Source: Flavobacteriaceae bacterium (lineage in GTDB: Bacteria > Bacteroidota > Bacteroidia > Flavobacteriales > Flavobacteriaceae). From it: 64,000 nt of DNA. A program made the position numbers and the translations under genes. The stretch covers positions 46,400-110,399 of the forward strand of contig JALWTD010000021.1 of assembly GCA_027082925.1 (NCBI GenBank), given 5' to 3'. The notes beneath the pieces were generated by a model, which was given only the letters and a program-made list of their open reading frames with translations, had not been told where the DNA came from and did not search any database. How positions within the stretch are numbered: position 1 is the stretch's first letter; each line of letters begins with the position of its first letter. This document shows, in pieces, positions 46,939 through 56,670 of the stretch.

Positions 46939-47354
46939 TTTTTATATTCTATGAATTCATCGTACGTTCTAATATAATCATTTTCGTCATACTTATGTGA
47001 AGCCAATACCAAACAAATAGAGCCCGAAGAAAAATTAACAATTTCTCTCCAAAGTCCGGGCACTATATGTAATGCCATATTAGGTCTATTTAAACTCACC
47101 TTTTTTTTATTTATACCATCATCTAAAATAACATCAAAACTACCACTTGCGGCAATAATGAGTTGTTCTAATTGGTAATGCGCATGTCCTCCGCGTTCTT
47201 CTCCTCCCGGAACATCGTATAAATAATAAATTCTTTTTACGTCAAAAGGTGCGTTAAAACCGTTCTCTACTACGGTAATATTACCGGCATCATTATGAAT
47301 TTTATGCAAATCTATAACATCACTATCAAAAACCGTATGTTTATTTTGCTGCAT
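46935..47354 (-). CDS. FdtA/QdtA-like dTDP-4-keto-6-deoxyglucose 3,4-ketoisomerase, HAH type
   Basis: About 139 residues from ATG 47354 ([19 protein letters not shown]); another ATG at 47375 would add seven. A cupin of the WxcM/FdtA family with the intact RGGHAHYQLEQ motif, whose two histidines are the likely catalytic pair. It converts dTDP-4-keto-6-deoxyglucose to the 3-keto isomer. The C-4 configuration (QdtA or FdtA type) cannot be decided by eye. It overlaps both neighbours, indicating coupled translation. Confidence 0.85.
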   Translation of the reverse strand: MQQNKHTVFDSDVIDLHKIHNDAGNITVVENGFNAPFDVKRIYYLYDVPGGEERGGHAHYQLEQLIIAASGSFDVILDDGINKKKVSLNRPNMALHIVPGLWREIVNFSSGSICLVLASHKYDENDYIRTYDEFIEYKK

Positions 47355-47748
47355 GTATAAGGGCTTTAAATTCATCAAAATCTCTTATATAATCTGCTGC
47401 ATCGTATTTTATAGACGATACAATAAGTGCTAGTGAGTTGGTAGAAAAGTTTTCCAATCTCCGCCATAACATATTGGGCACATACAAACCGTAATACGAA
47501 CGGTTTAAACTATATTTTTTTTCTTTTTCTCCATCGTGTAACACTACATCAAAACTTCCTGAGAGTGCTACAATAAACTCGGTAGATTTTTTAAAGGCAT
47601 GACTACCTCTAATTTCACCTCCGGGTACATCGTAAATCCAATACGTACGTTGTATGGTAAAAGGAATATGCTTGTTGTTTTCAAAAAAACTCAAGTTTCC
47701 TCTACGGTCTAGAATTTTTGGCAGTGTTATAAGTTGTACCTTATCCAT
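47341..47748 (-). CDS. FdtA/QdtA-like cupin, HAF variant
   Basis: A 135-residue paralogue of the next gene, with the same cupin layout ([37 protein letters not shown]). The second histidine of the HAH motif is Phe. Either it has a different activity, or it pairs with the HAH paralogue, or it is a decaying duplicate kept by coupling. It follows rmlA with an 8-base overlap. Confidence 0.78.
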   Translation of the reverse strand: MDKVQLITLPKILDRRGNLSFFENNKHIPFTIQRTYWIYDVPGGEIRGSHAFKKSTEFIVALSGSFDVVLHDGEKEKKYSLNRSYYGLYVPNMLWRRLENFSTNSLALIVSSIKYDAADYIRDFDEFKALIHAAK

Positions 47749-48607
47749 TAGTTACTACTTTTTGTATGTAGGCTCCGTAAGGACTTTTACCGTATTTTTT
47801 AGCGGCTTCCAGTGCTTGTGCCTTGGTTATGTACTTATGTAAATAGGCTACTTCTTCTAAACATGCAATTTTTTTATCGGTTCGTTTTTCCAATACACGC
47901 ACAAATTCGGCTGCTTCGTCCATAGCTTCAACCGTTCCGGTATCTAACCAAGCCATGCCTCTAGTCATAATCCCCACTTCCAACTCTCCTGCTTCAAGAT
48001 ACAATTGGTTAAGGGTGGTAATTTCTTTTTCTCCTCGTGCAGATGGTTGTACTTTTTTAGCAAGTTCAACTACTTTATTGTCGTAAAAATACAATCCGGG
48101 TACTGCATAATTACTTTTAGGATTGGTTGGTTTTTCTTCAATACTTAGCACTTTATTTTTTGTGTCAAACTCCACTACTCCATAGCGTTGAGGGTCGTTT
48201 ACCGGAAAAGCAAAAATCGAAGCGCCTTCTATAGTTGTTTTGCTTCTTAATAAAGTACCAAAGCCACTACCGTAAAAAATATTATCGCCTAAAATAAGTG
48301 CTACTTTATCGTTTCCTATAAATTTTTCTCCAATAATAAATGCTTCCGCCAAACCGTTTGGCTCCGGTTGTACTGCGTACTCAAATGAACATCCTAGTTG
48401 AGAGCCGTCTCCTAATAATTTTTGAAAAGCGGATTGGTCATGAGGCGTGGTAATTATCAATATTTCTCTAATACCTGCCAACATTAATACTGATAACGGA
48501 TAGTAAATCATTGGTTTGTCGTACACAGGTAATAATTGCTTACTTACCGCTATGGTTATAGGATAAAGCCTTGTTCCTGAGCCTCCTGCAAGTATAATTC
48601 CTTTCAT
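47741..48607 (-). CDS. rmlA: RmlA, glucose-1-phosphate thymidylyltransferase (copy 1)
   Basis: A 288-residue nucleotidyltransferase. [11 protein letters not shown] at residues 8-18 is the nucleotide-binding loop; [19 protein letters not shown] and VEFD are the standard followers. It makes dTDP-glucose, feeding the ketoisomerase, aminotransferase and formyltransferase genes downstream in the same transcript. A diverged second copy is at 59231-60118 in the rml cluster. Confidence 0.94.
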   Translation of the reverse strand: MKGIILAGGSGTRLYPITIAVSKQLLPVYDKPMIYYPLSVLMLAGIREILIITTPHDQSAFQKLLGDGSQLGCSFEYAVQPEPNGLAEAFIIGEKFIGNDKVALILGDNIFYGSGFGTLLRSKTTIEGASIFAFPVNDPQRYGVVEFDTKNKVLSIEEKPTNPKSNYAVPGLYFYDNKVVELAKKVQPSARGEKEITTLNQLYLEAGELEVGIMTRGMAWLDTGTVEAMDEAAEFVRVLEKRTDKKIACLEEVAYLHKYITKAQALEAAKKYGKSPYGAYIQKVVTNG

Positions 48608-48654
48608 AGTGTTTATTAATAATGCATTCGTAAATTGGGGTTTTAATTTTTAAA

Positions 48655-48684
48655 GAGATTGCTTCATTACACTCGCAATGACGG
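48655..48684 (-). repeat. REP-like dispersed repeat
   Basis: The minus strand reads CGTCATTGCGAG..GAAGCAATCTC, a repeat family scattered widely in Bacteroidota genomes. A second, oppositely oriented copy is at 50498-50525, so the pair brackets the WbpB-like gene and repeat element copy 3. Confidence 0.6.
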
Positions 48685-48729
48685 CGTGCATTGCACTTCT
48701 CACTTTTTCACTTTTCTACTTATTCAATA

Positions 48730-48756
48730 GATTCCCAGTCAAGCTGAGAATGACGA
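48730..48756 (-). repeat. Second REP-like repeat in the rmlA-wbpB gap
   Basis: Contains CGTCATTCTCAGCTTGACTG on the minus strand, resembling another dispersed intergenic repeat type. The rest of the 190-base gap shows no gene, only a GC-rich stretch near 48770 (CGCGCCAGCTGGCTCATTCG) unlike the surrounding DNA. Confidence 0.45.
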
Positions 48757-48797
48757 TTTTTTCTCAACGCGCCAGCTGGCTCATTCGCTAAAAACTG

Positions 48798-49811
<1,014 letters not shown>

Positions 49812-49890
49812 TTATTTTTCTATAAAATCAAATTTAGTTTTTTTTTATGACTTCTACTGATTTTTTTTTTAGGTTTTTTAGTTTTTTGGC

Positions 49891-50490
49891 TTGTACGGTC
49901 AAAGAATCGTGCAGTCGAGGAGTCGTGCAGTCGTGCAGTCGAAGGGTCGTGGAGTCGTGCAGTCGAGGGGTCGTGCAGTCATGGAGTCGTGCAGTCAAAG
50001 GGTCGTGCAGTCGAAGGGTCATGCAGTCATGGAGTCGTGCAGTCAAAGGGTCGTGCAGTCGAAGGGTCATGCAGTCATGGAGTCGTGCAGTCAAAGAGTC
50101 CTGCAGTCATGGAGTCGTGCAGTCGTGCAGTCATGGAGTCGTGCAGTCAAAGGGTCGTGCAGTCATGGAGTCGTGCAGTCATGGAGTCGTGCAGTCAAAG
50201 GGTCGTGCAGTCAAAGAGTCCGGATATTCGACAGCAAGATAACTGACTGCAGGACTGCAAGATAGAGGACAGCAAGATAACTGGCCGCAGGACTGCAAGA
50301 TAGAGGACCGCAAGATAACCGACTGCAAGATAACTGACCGCAGGACTGCAAGATAACCGACAGCAAGATAATTGACCGCAGGACTGCAAGATAGAGGACC
50401 GCAAGATAACCGACTGCAAGATAATTGACCGTAGGACTGCAAGATAGAGGACCGCAAGATAACCGACTGCAAGATAGAGGACTTCACGAC
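49891..50490. repeat. Mosaic inverted-repeat element, copy 3 (largest)
   Basis: The left arm (49891-50219) is built of TCGTGCAGTC plus AAAGGG, GAAGGG or ATGGAG words with 8/16-base periodicity. The centre is AAAGAGTCCGGATATTCGAC. The right arm (50220-50490) is built of 15-base GACTGCAAGATAGAG/ACC/ACT and 8-base GACCGCAG words. Arms are inversely related. Overlapping long reading frames in several phases (CSRGVVQSW-like and LSCSPAVSYLAV-like) are artefacts of the stop-free words. Terminal repeats are degenerate in this copy. Confidence 0.88.
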
Positions 50491-50497
50491 AAAAAAG

Positions 50498-50525
50498 TCA
50501 TTGCGAGTAAAACCAAGCAATCTCA
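50498..50525 (+). repeat. REP-like dispersed repeat, opposite orientation
   Basis: Contains GTCATTGCGAG and GCAATCTC, the same family as 48655-48684 but on the other strand. It abuts the right end of repeat element copy 3. Confidence 0.6.
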
Positions 50526-50556
50526 GGAAGGAAAGTATGAAATAACAAATTAAATA

Positions 50557-51678
50557 CTAATTGATAAATATTTCATAGTTCTCAGGAGTTATTATCTTAA
50601 ACTCATAATTATCATACGCTTTTTGAAAAGCAATGGGGATTTTTGTTTTTTTATTTTTATTCCATTTAAATTCATAAGCAAATAGCTTTCCTTCTCGCTC
50701 TTCGATATAATCAATTTCTTGTCCCGAGTGCGTTCTCCAAAAATAGGTGTTATTATATATTTTATGGTATTCACAATATTTTATACGTTCGCTAATAAGG
50801 TAATTTTCCCACAGTGCACCTACATCATTTCTTAAACTTACAGGATTGTAATTGGCTATTAACGAGTTTCGAACTCCATTATCATAAAAGTATATTTTAT
50901 GTGATTTTTTTAATTCATTTCTTAAATTTCTACTAAATGAACTCAATTTAAAAATAACAAAAGATTGTTCTAATAAATTTATATAAGATTCAACTGTTTC
51001 ACTATTTAAACCAACTGTTTGTCCTAATTCATGGTAAGACACTTGATTACCTATTTGAAATGATATAGCTTGTAACAATTTAATTATTTTGTCAGATTTC
51101 TTAATCCTATTCCATTCTAAAATATCTTTATATAAATAACTATTTGTTAATTGCTGCAATAGCTCTTTTTCATTACCTGCATTATTGATCACATCGGGAT
51201 AAGAACCGTAAATTAATCTATGATGTAACATTTTTAATTCATTCAACAAATTATGGTGATGTACCAATTCACCAAATGATATTGGATATAATTGATATTC
51301 AAACTTTCTACCTGTAAGTGGTTCATTTAGGTTATTAGACAATTCAAAAGATGAAGAGCCTGTTGCAATTAATTGAATATGTGATAACTCATCTGTTATT
51401 AATTTAAGTTTAACACCAATATCTTCTATTCGCTGAGCTTCATCAACAATAACAACTTTATAATTTCCTATAATCGCTTTAAGTCTTGTAGCAGAAGGCT
51501 GATTAAAGAGTTCCCTATCTTCAATATTATCGGCATTTATCCATAAAACATCTTTTTCATGCTTTGAAAGCTCTTTTAACAGTGTAGTTTTTCCAACTTG
51601 TCGAGGACCTAATAATATAATTGCTTTGCCTTTATACAACTGTTTTCTAATATTATTTAATAATACACGTGTTATCAT
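50557..51678 (-). CDS. AAA ATPase with AAA_14 and DUF4143 domains
   Basis: A 373-residue P-loop protein. Walker A is GPRQVGKTTL near residue 24, Walker B VVIVDEAQRIE near 76, sensor LIATGSSSFEL near 105. A winged-helix region (SYHELGQTVGLNSETVESYI) and a C-terminal DUF4143 nuclease-like fold (TYFWRTHSGQEIDYIEEREGKLFAYEFKW, with E/D..E-x-K) follow. Genes of this family are common and mobile in Bacteroidota; function unknown, with defence or toxin-antitoxin links suspected. It is foreign to the polysaccharide locus and lies between repeat elements 3 and 4. Confidence 0.85.
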   Translation of the reverse strand: MITRVLLNNIRKQLYKGKAIILLGPRQVGKTTLLKELSKHEKDVLWINADNIEDRELFNQPSATRLKAIIGNYKVVIVDEAQRIEDIGVKLKLITDELSHIQLIATGSSSFELSNNLNEPLTGRKFEYQLYPISFGELVHHHNLLNELKMLHHRLIYGSYPDVINNAGNEKELLQQLTNSYLYKDILEWNRIKKSDKIIKLLQAISFQIGNQVSYHELGQTVGLNSETVESYINLLEQSFVIFKLSSFSRNLRNELKKSHKIYFYDNGVRNSLIANYNPVSLRNDVGALWENYLISERIKYCEYHKIYNNTYFWRTHSGQEIDYIEEREGKLFAYEFKWNKNKKTKIPIAFQKAYDNYEFKIITPENYEIFIN

Positions 51679-51851
51679 TTTACAAATATATTAATTTTTC
51701 GATTATAGTAGAAATATTTATATTAATTTTTCGATTACAATAGAGTTTATTCGCTACTAATTACGGAGAAAAACAACTTAAAAGTACCAATCAAAAGTTT
51801 TAGTCTTAGTTCTTGCAAAACATTGACCTTGACGAAGATGAAGACCTTTCT

Positions 51852-52051
51852 TATCGTGCAGTCAAAGGGTCCTGCAGTCGTGCAGTCAAAGAGTCGTGCA
51901 GTCAAAGGGTCGTGCAGTCGTGCGGTCGGGCAGTCAAAGAGTCCGGATATTCGATAGCAAGATAACCGACTGCAAGATAACTGACTGCAGGACTGCAAGA
52001 TAGAGGACCGCAAGATAACTGACCGCAGGATAAAGAACAACAGGACAAAAA
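51852..52051. repeat. Mosaic inverted-repeat element, copy 4a
   Basis: It starts TATCGTGCAGTC after the conserved flank GAAGACCTTTCT. It has left-arm words, the GTCCGGATATTCGATAGC centre, and right-arm words ending GACCGCAGGATAAAG. With its AGTCTTAGTTCTTGC flank (from 51802) it is directly repeated as copy 4b with a period of exactly 250 bases. Confidence 0.87.
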
Positions 52052-52101
52052 AGTCTTAGTTCTTGCTAAACATTGACCTTGACGAAGATGAAGACCTTTC
52101 T

Positions 52102-52496
52102 TATCGTGCAGTCAAAGGGTCCTGCAGTCGTGCAGTCAAAGGGTCGTGCAGTCGAAGGGTCATGGAGTCGTGCAGTCGTGCAGTCAAAGGGTCGTGCGGT
52201 CAAAGGGTCATGGAGTCGTGCAGTCGTGCGGTCGGGCAGTCAAAGAGTCCGGATATTCGATAGCAAGATAACCGACTGCAGGACTGCAAGATAGAGGACA
52301 GCAAGATAACTGGCCGCAGGACTGCAAGATAGAGGACAGCAAGATAACTGACTGCAGGACTGCAAGATAGAGGACAGCAAGATAACTGACTGCAGGACTG
52401 CAAGATAGAGGACCGCAAGATAACTGACCGCAGGACTGCAAGATAGAGGACTGCAAGATAACTGACCGCAGGATAACGGACAGCACGACAAAAAAT
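52102..52496. repeat. Mosaic inverted-repeat element, copy 4b
   Basis: Same flank, start and TCCGGATATTCGATAGC centre as copy 4a, but with both arms expanded. The left arm contains added GAAGGGTCATGGAGTC units. The right arm contains multiple GACTGCAAGATAGAG and GACAGCAAGATAACT units. It ends just before the ugd stop at 52508. Confidence 0.87.
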
Positions 52497-52507
52497 GACT
52501 TCACTTC

Positions 52508-53833
52508 TCACTTCTTCCCTATCTGATAGTATTCAAATCCTTTTGAGCTTAGATTAAATACATTGTATTGATTTCGACCATCAAAAATAACAGGATGTTT
52601 AAGTTGTTGTTTGATTTCTTCAAAATCGGGAGAACGAAACTCTTTCCACTCTGTTAACAGCAGCATAGCATCTGCCTGTTGAAGTGCCTCATATTTGGAC
52701 TGCACATAGGTGATATTTGGGATATCCTTAAGGTAAAACGATTGTGCTTCATGCATTGCTTTAGGATCATAAGCCTGTATTTTAGCACCTCTAGATACCA
52801 ATTCTTTAACAATATAAATCGCCGGTGCTTCACGCATGTCATCGGTTCCCGGTTTAAATGCCAAGCCCCAAATTGCAAATGTTTTGCCTGATAAATCAGT
52901 TCCAAATCTTTCAACTACTTTTTGGGCTATCACCAATTTTTGAGCGTTGTTAACTTCTTCTACACTGCTTATTAAAGTTGCATGATAATTATGTTCTTGT
53001 GCTATTTTTTGCAATGCCTTTACATCTTTTGGAAAACAAGAGCCTCCATATCCGCAACCCGGGTAAATAAAGTTATAGCCTATACGACTATCGGAACCTA
53101 TTCCTATACGTACTTGGTTGGCATCGGCATCTACTTTTTCGCATATATTGGCAATTTCATTCATAAATGAAATTTTGGTTGCCAACATTGCGTTTGCGGC
53201 GTATTTGGTCATTTCAGCAGAGCGAATATCCATCACAATAAAACGGTCATGCGACATACAAAAAGGAGCATATAATTGCTTCATTTTTTCAATAGCCACT
53301 TCACTTTCTGCTCCTATAATCACACGGTCAGGTTTCATAAAATCGTTGATAGCCGCTCCTTCTTTTAAAAATTCCGGATTTGATACTACATCAAAAGAAA
53401 TACTAACTCCTCGCTTGTCCAACGCTTTATTAATGGCTTCTTTTACCTTATCGGCAGTTCCTACAGGTACGGTAGATTTATTAACAACTATCAAAGGTTT
53501 TTGCATAACTTCTCCTATAGATTTAGCTACAGAAAGTACGTATTGTAAATCTGCTGATCCATCTTCACCCATGGGAGTTCCCACAGCTATAAATGCAATT
53601 TCAGCTTGTTGAATTGCTGTTAAAATATCTGTTGTAAAAAATAAATTATTTCGAGCTACATTTTTAAGCACCATAGGTTCTAATCCCGGCTCATAAATAG
53701 GAATTATTCCTTGTTTTAAGTTGGCTATTTTTTGAGCATCAATATCAACACAGGTCACTTTATTTCCCATTTCTGAAAAACAAGTTCCTGATACCAATCC
53801 TACATATCCTGTTCCTATTACTGTAATGTTCAT
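52508..53833 (-). CDS. ugd: UDP-glucose 6-dehydrogenase
   Basis: A 441-residue enzyme making UDP-glucuronate. The NAD-binding [17 protein letters not shown] is at residues 7-23. The catalytic cysteine is in [18 protein letters not shown]. The C-terminal domain has [19 protein letters not shown]. Full length. Repeat elements lie on both sides. Confidence 0.95.
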   Translation of the reverse strand: MNITVIGTGYVGLVSGTCFSEMGNKVTCVDIDAQKIANLKQGIIPIYEPGLEPMVLKNVARNNLFFTTDILTAIQQAEIAFIAVGTPMGEDGSADLQYVLSVAKSIGEVMQKPLIVVNKSTVPVGTADKVKEAINKALDKRGVSISFDVVSNPEFLKEGAAINDFMKPDRVIIGAESEVAIEKMKQLYAPFCMSHDRFIVMDIRSAEMTKYAANAMLATKISFMNEIANICEKVDADANQVRIGIGSDSRIGYNFIYPGCGYGGSCFPKDVKALQKIAQEHNYHATLISSVEEVNNAQKLVIAQKVVERFGTDLSGKTFAIWGLAFKPGTDDMREAPAIYIVKELVSRGAKIQAYDPKAMHEAQSFYLKDIPNITYVQSKYEALQQADAMLLLTEWKEFRSPDFEEIKQQLKHPVIFDGRNQYNVFNLSSKGFEYYQIGKK

Positions 53834-53851
53834 TTTTTGTTCGTTTTTTTA

Positions 53852-53892
53852 CTGTCTTGCGGTCGTGCGGTCTTGCAGTCGTGCAGTCGTGC
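53852..53892. repeat. Mosaic repeat fragment, copy 5a (left-arm words only)
   Basis: About 40 bases of TGCGGTC, TTGCAGTC and TCGTGCAGTC words between ugd and the four-helix-bundle gene. No centre or right arm. Confidence 0.7.
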
Positions 53893-53902
53893 TTTATCTA
53901 TA

Positions 53903-54268
53903 TTATTTATTACTTGAACTTCTCAAATAGTGCATAAACTTACCTATTCCATTCATTAATTGGTTTGCCGATAATCTTCTTTGTTTAGCAACTGTACTTT
54001 CAACATACTCAATATCTTCAGCTAAATAATACATGCTTTTTAATTCTCCACATGATGCTTTCGCAATATTCAAAAATTGATGAAACTCTCTATCGCCTTT
54101 TCTACAAAACCCTTCTGCAATATTATTCATTACTGAAACAGCACATCGCTGGATTTGATCTCGAAAACCATAATCGTTATTTTCTTTAAAATCTAAATAC
54201 ACTTGTTTTGTGAGTACTCTAGAAGTTTTCCAAACTTCCAATTCTTCAAAATCTTTTATTCTAGCCAT
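53903..54268 (-). CDS. Four-helix-bundle protein (23S rRNA intervening-sequence family)
   Basis: A 121-residue helical protein matching the S23/IVP family: FEELEVWKTSRVLTKQVY at the start, DQIQRCAVSVMNNIAEGFCRKGDREFHQFLNIAKASCGELKSMYYLAED in the middle. The name comes from occurrence in 23S rRNA inserts of spirochaetes; in Bacteroidota it is usually a free-standing accessory gene of unknown function. It is bracketed by repeat pieces at 53852-53892 and 54313-54383 and unrelated to polysaccharide synthesis. Confidence 0.9.
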   Translation of the reverse strand: MARIKDFEELEVWKTSRVLTKQVYLDFKENNDYGFRDQIQRCAVSVMNNIAEGFCRKGDREFHQFLNIAKASCGELKSMYYLAEDIEYVESTVAKQRRLSANQLMNGIGKFMHYLRSSSNK

Positions 54269-54312
54269 TTTTATTATTTTTATATCGAACTGTCCTTTAT
54301 TGTGTTATCCTT

Positions 54313-54383
54313 TATCTTGCAGTCATGTGGTCCGGATAACTGACTGCAGGATAGAGGACTGCAAGATAACCGACCGCACGATA
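54313..54383. repeat. Mosaic inverted-repeat element, copy 5b (minimal complete form)
   Basis: Only 71 bases but with all parts: start TATCTTGCAGTC, a shortened GTCCGGATA centre, right-arm words GACTGCAGGATAGAG and GACTGCAAGATAACC, and end GACCGCACGATA. It shows the basic unit from which larger copies may expand. Confidence 0.8.
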
Positions 54384-54388
54384 GAGTT

Positions 54389-55663
54389 CTACAACTTTCC
54401 ATCCACATCACATTTCAACACTCCTTTTACATCGTACACCACATTTTTTTCGTGAAGATAATCGCAAAAATCAATCGTTAAAAATTCTTGATGCGCTACT
54501 GCCAATACAATACCGTCAAAGGTTGCATTTGGCATTTTATTTACCGTTTTTATACCGTATTCTTTAAATACTTCCTCCGGATTGGCCCAAGGGTCAAAAA
54601 CAGTGACATGAGCGCCAAAATCTTTTAAATTTTGTATAACATCTACTACTTTGGTATTTCGCACGTCCGGGCAATTTTCTTTAAAGGTAATTCCCAAAAC
54701 CAACAGGCTTGCTTGCTTTACTTTAATATCTTTTTGGATAAGTAATTTGACCACTTCTGAAGCTACAAAATGTCCCATACTGTCGTTCATTCTTCTCCCT
54801 GCTAAAATAATTTCAGGGTGGTAACCTACTTCTTGTGCTTTTTGTGCCAAATAATAAGGATCAACACCTATACAGTGCCCTCCAACCAAGCCGGGTTTAA
54901 ATGGTAAAAAATTCCATTTTGTGCCGGCAGCTTCTAAAACCGCTTGGGTATCTATGTCTAGTAAGTTAAATATTTTAGCAAGTTCATTTACAAAGGCAAT
55001 ATTGATATCTCGTTGTGAATTTTCTATTACTTTAGCGGCTTCAGCTACTTTGATAGAAGGTGCCAAATGAGTGCCTGCCGTAATAACCGATGCGTATAAG
55101 TCATTTACTTTTTTACCTATTTTAGGTGTTGAACCCGACGTAACTTTGAGTATTTTTTCTACCGTATGTTCTTTATCTCCGGGATTGATTCGTTCCGGAG
55201 AATATCCTGCAAAGAAATCGGTATTAAAAGTAAGTCCCGATGTTTTTTCTAAGATAGGAATGCACACCTCTTCGGTAGCTCCGGGGTATACTGTTGATTC
55301 GTAAATAACCACATCGTTTTTCTTTAAAACACGTCCTACGGTTTCGCTCGACTTTATAAGTGGTGTTAAATTCGGTTTGTTATTTTTATCGACAGGTGTA
55401 GGTACGGTAACAATATAGTAGTTACAGCTTTTTATTGCTGAAATATCGGTGGTGCAAAACAATCCTGTTTCTAACGGGTTTGAAACCAATACCGACTTTA
55501 ATGTATCATTATCAACTTCCAAAGTGCTGTCAATTCCTTGGTTAAGTTCAGCCACTCTATCTTCATTAATATCAAACCCTACAACAGGGTACTTTGTTGC
55601 AAATAAACGTGCCAAAGGTAACCCTACGTATCCCAGCCCTATAATTGCTATTTTAATATCCAT
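54389..55663 (-). CDS. TviB/WbpO-like UDP-N-acetylhexosamine 6-dehydrogenase
   Basis: A 424-residue nucleotide-sugar dehydrogenase distinct from ugd. It has GLGYVGLPLARLFATKYPVVGFD at the start, IYESTVYPGATEEVCIP, SPERINPGD and the catalytic GLVGGHCIGVDPYYLAQKA. These match the TviB/VipA/WbpO group, which oxidises UDP-GalNAc or UDP-GlcNAc to the uronic acid. Partnered with the TviC-like epimerase gene ending 11 bases upstream. Confidence 0.9.
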   Translation of the reverse strand: MDIKIAIIGLGYVGLPLARLFATKYPVVGFDINEDRVAELNQGIDSTLEVDNDTLKSVLVSNPLETGLFCTTDISAIKSCNYYIVTVPTPVDKNNKPNLTPLIKSSETVGRVLKKNDVVIYESTVYPGATEEVCIPILEKTSGLTFNTDFFAGYSPERINPGDKEHTVEKILKVTSGSTPKIGKKVNDLYASVITAGTHLAPSIKVAEAAKVIENSQRDINIAFVNELAKIFNLLDIDTQAVLEAAGTKWNFLPFKPGLVGGHCIGVDPYYLAQKAQEVGYHPEIILAGRRMNDSMGHFVASEVVKLLIQKDIKVKQASLLVLGITFKENCPDVRNTKVVDVIQNLKDFGAHVTVFDPWANPEEVFKEYGIKTVNKMPNATFDGIVLAVAHQEFLTIDFCDYLHEKNVVYDVKGVLKCDVDGKL

Positions 55664-55673
55664 AATCTCTTTC

Positions 55674-56666
55674 TTATACTGTTTTTAGATGCTCCCAATA
55701 CCAAGCAATGGCTTTTTTTATTCCATCAACTATAGAGTCTTTCGGCTGATAGTTTAACAACCGCTTTGCTTTATCTATAGATGCCAATGAATGAGGAATA
55801 TCTCCTTCTCTAACCGGGCCGTATTTAATATCGACACTCGCTATAGAAGCGTCAAAATTAATCAAATTATCTTTTAATGTACGTACTAATTCATTAAGTG
55901 TGGTACGTTCTCCAAAGGCTACATTATACACTTGGTTAAGTGCTTCTTTGTTTTGAGTGCTTAAGGCTAATAAATTTATTTGAACCACGTTATCTATATA
56001 GGTAAAATCTCTAGAATAACTACCATCTCCGTTTATTACCGGAGGTTGGTGACTCATAAACTGAAGTACAAACTTTGGAATAACGGCAGCATAAGCTCCG
56101 TTTGGGTCTTGACGGCGTCCAAAAACATTAAAATAGCGCAAACCAATGGTGTCTAATCCGTATGTATTATGAAAAATATCGGCGTACAATTCGTTCACAT
56201 ACTTGGTAATGGCATAAGGAGATAACGGTTTTCCTATATGGTCTTCTATCTTTGGTAACTCTTTTGAATCTCCGTAAGTAGATGAGCTTGCTGCGTAAAC
56301 AAAGCGTTTTACATGAGCATCTCTTGCTGCAGTAAGCATATTTAAAAATCCTGTAATATTGACATCATTGGTAGTCTTAGGATCTTTAATAGAGCGCGGT
56401 ACAGAGCCTAAAGCGGCTTCGTGAAGTACAAAGTCAATTCCTTTACACGCTTTATGGCAATCTTCTATATTACGAATGTCTCCTACTATTAATTCAAATT
56501 TTGGATTGACAAGCAAGTGCTGGATATTTTCAGGTTTTCCTGTAGAAAAATTATCTAAACACACTACTTTATTACCAAGTGCAATAAGGGCATCACATAA
56601 ATTTGAACCAATAAATCCGGCTCCTCCGGTTACTAATATATTGGCATTTTTTATTAAATCCATCAT
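55674..56666 (-). CDS. TviC/WbpP-like UDP-HexNAc 4-epimerase
   Basis: A 330-residue extended SDR. GGAGFIGSNLCDALIALG at about residues 14-31 binds NAD, VLHEAALGSVPRSIKDP and the active-site SPYAITKYVNE (Tyr-xxx-Lys) are TviC/WbpP-like. It interconverts UDP-GlcNAc and UDP-GalNAc or the corresponding uronic acids. With the TviB-like dehydrogenase it should supply UDP-GalNAcA. Two ATGs (56666 and 56663) are equally possible starts. Four bases separate it from rmlB. Confidence 0.9.
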   Translation of the reverse strand: MMDLIKNANILVTGGAGFIGSNLCDALIALGNKVVCLDNFSTGKPENIQHLLVNPKFELIVGDIRNIEDCHKACKGIDFVLHEAALGSVPRSIKDPKTTNDVNITGFLNMLTAARDAHVKRFVYAASSSTYGDSKELPKIEDHIGKPLSPYAITKYVNELYADIFHNTYGLDTIGLRYFNVFGRRQDPNGAYAAVIPKFVLQFMSHQPPVINGDGSYSRDFTYIDNVVQINLLALSTQNKEALNQVYNVAFGERTTLNELVRTLKDNLINFDASIASVDIKYGPVREGDIPHSLASIDKAKRLLNYQPKDSIVDGIKKAIAWYWEHLKTV

Positions 56667-56670
56667 GTTT

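Noticed and set aside
49834..50520. Several overlapping reading frames of 70-130 codons on both strands through element 3 (CSRGVVQSW-, MTARLHDC- and LSCSPAVSYLAV-type repeats)
   Set aside because: Frames are open simultaneously on both strands because the 8-, 15- and 16-base words lack stop codons. There is no start context, no codon bias and no conserved protein pattern. The same applies to frames in elements 1, 4a, 4b, 6, 7 and 8.
49891..52496. Diversity-generating retroelement or integron array
   Set aside because: No reverse transcriptase or integrase gene is in the window, and the repeats do not have attC-type boxes or a template/variable pair.
54210..54455. Plus-strand frame over the four-helix-bundle start and element 5b
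   Set aside because: Runs across the minus-strand gene start, repeat words and the end of the TviB-like gene; no protein pattern.
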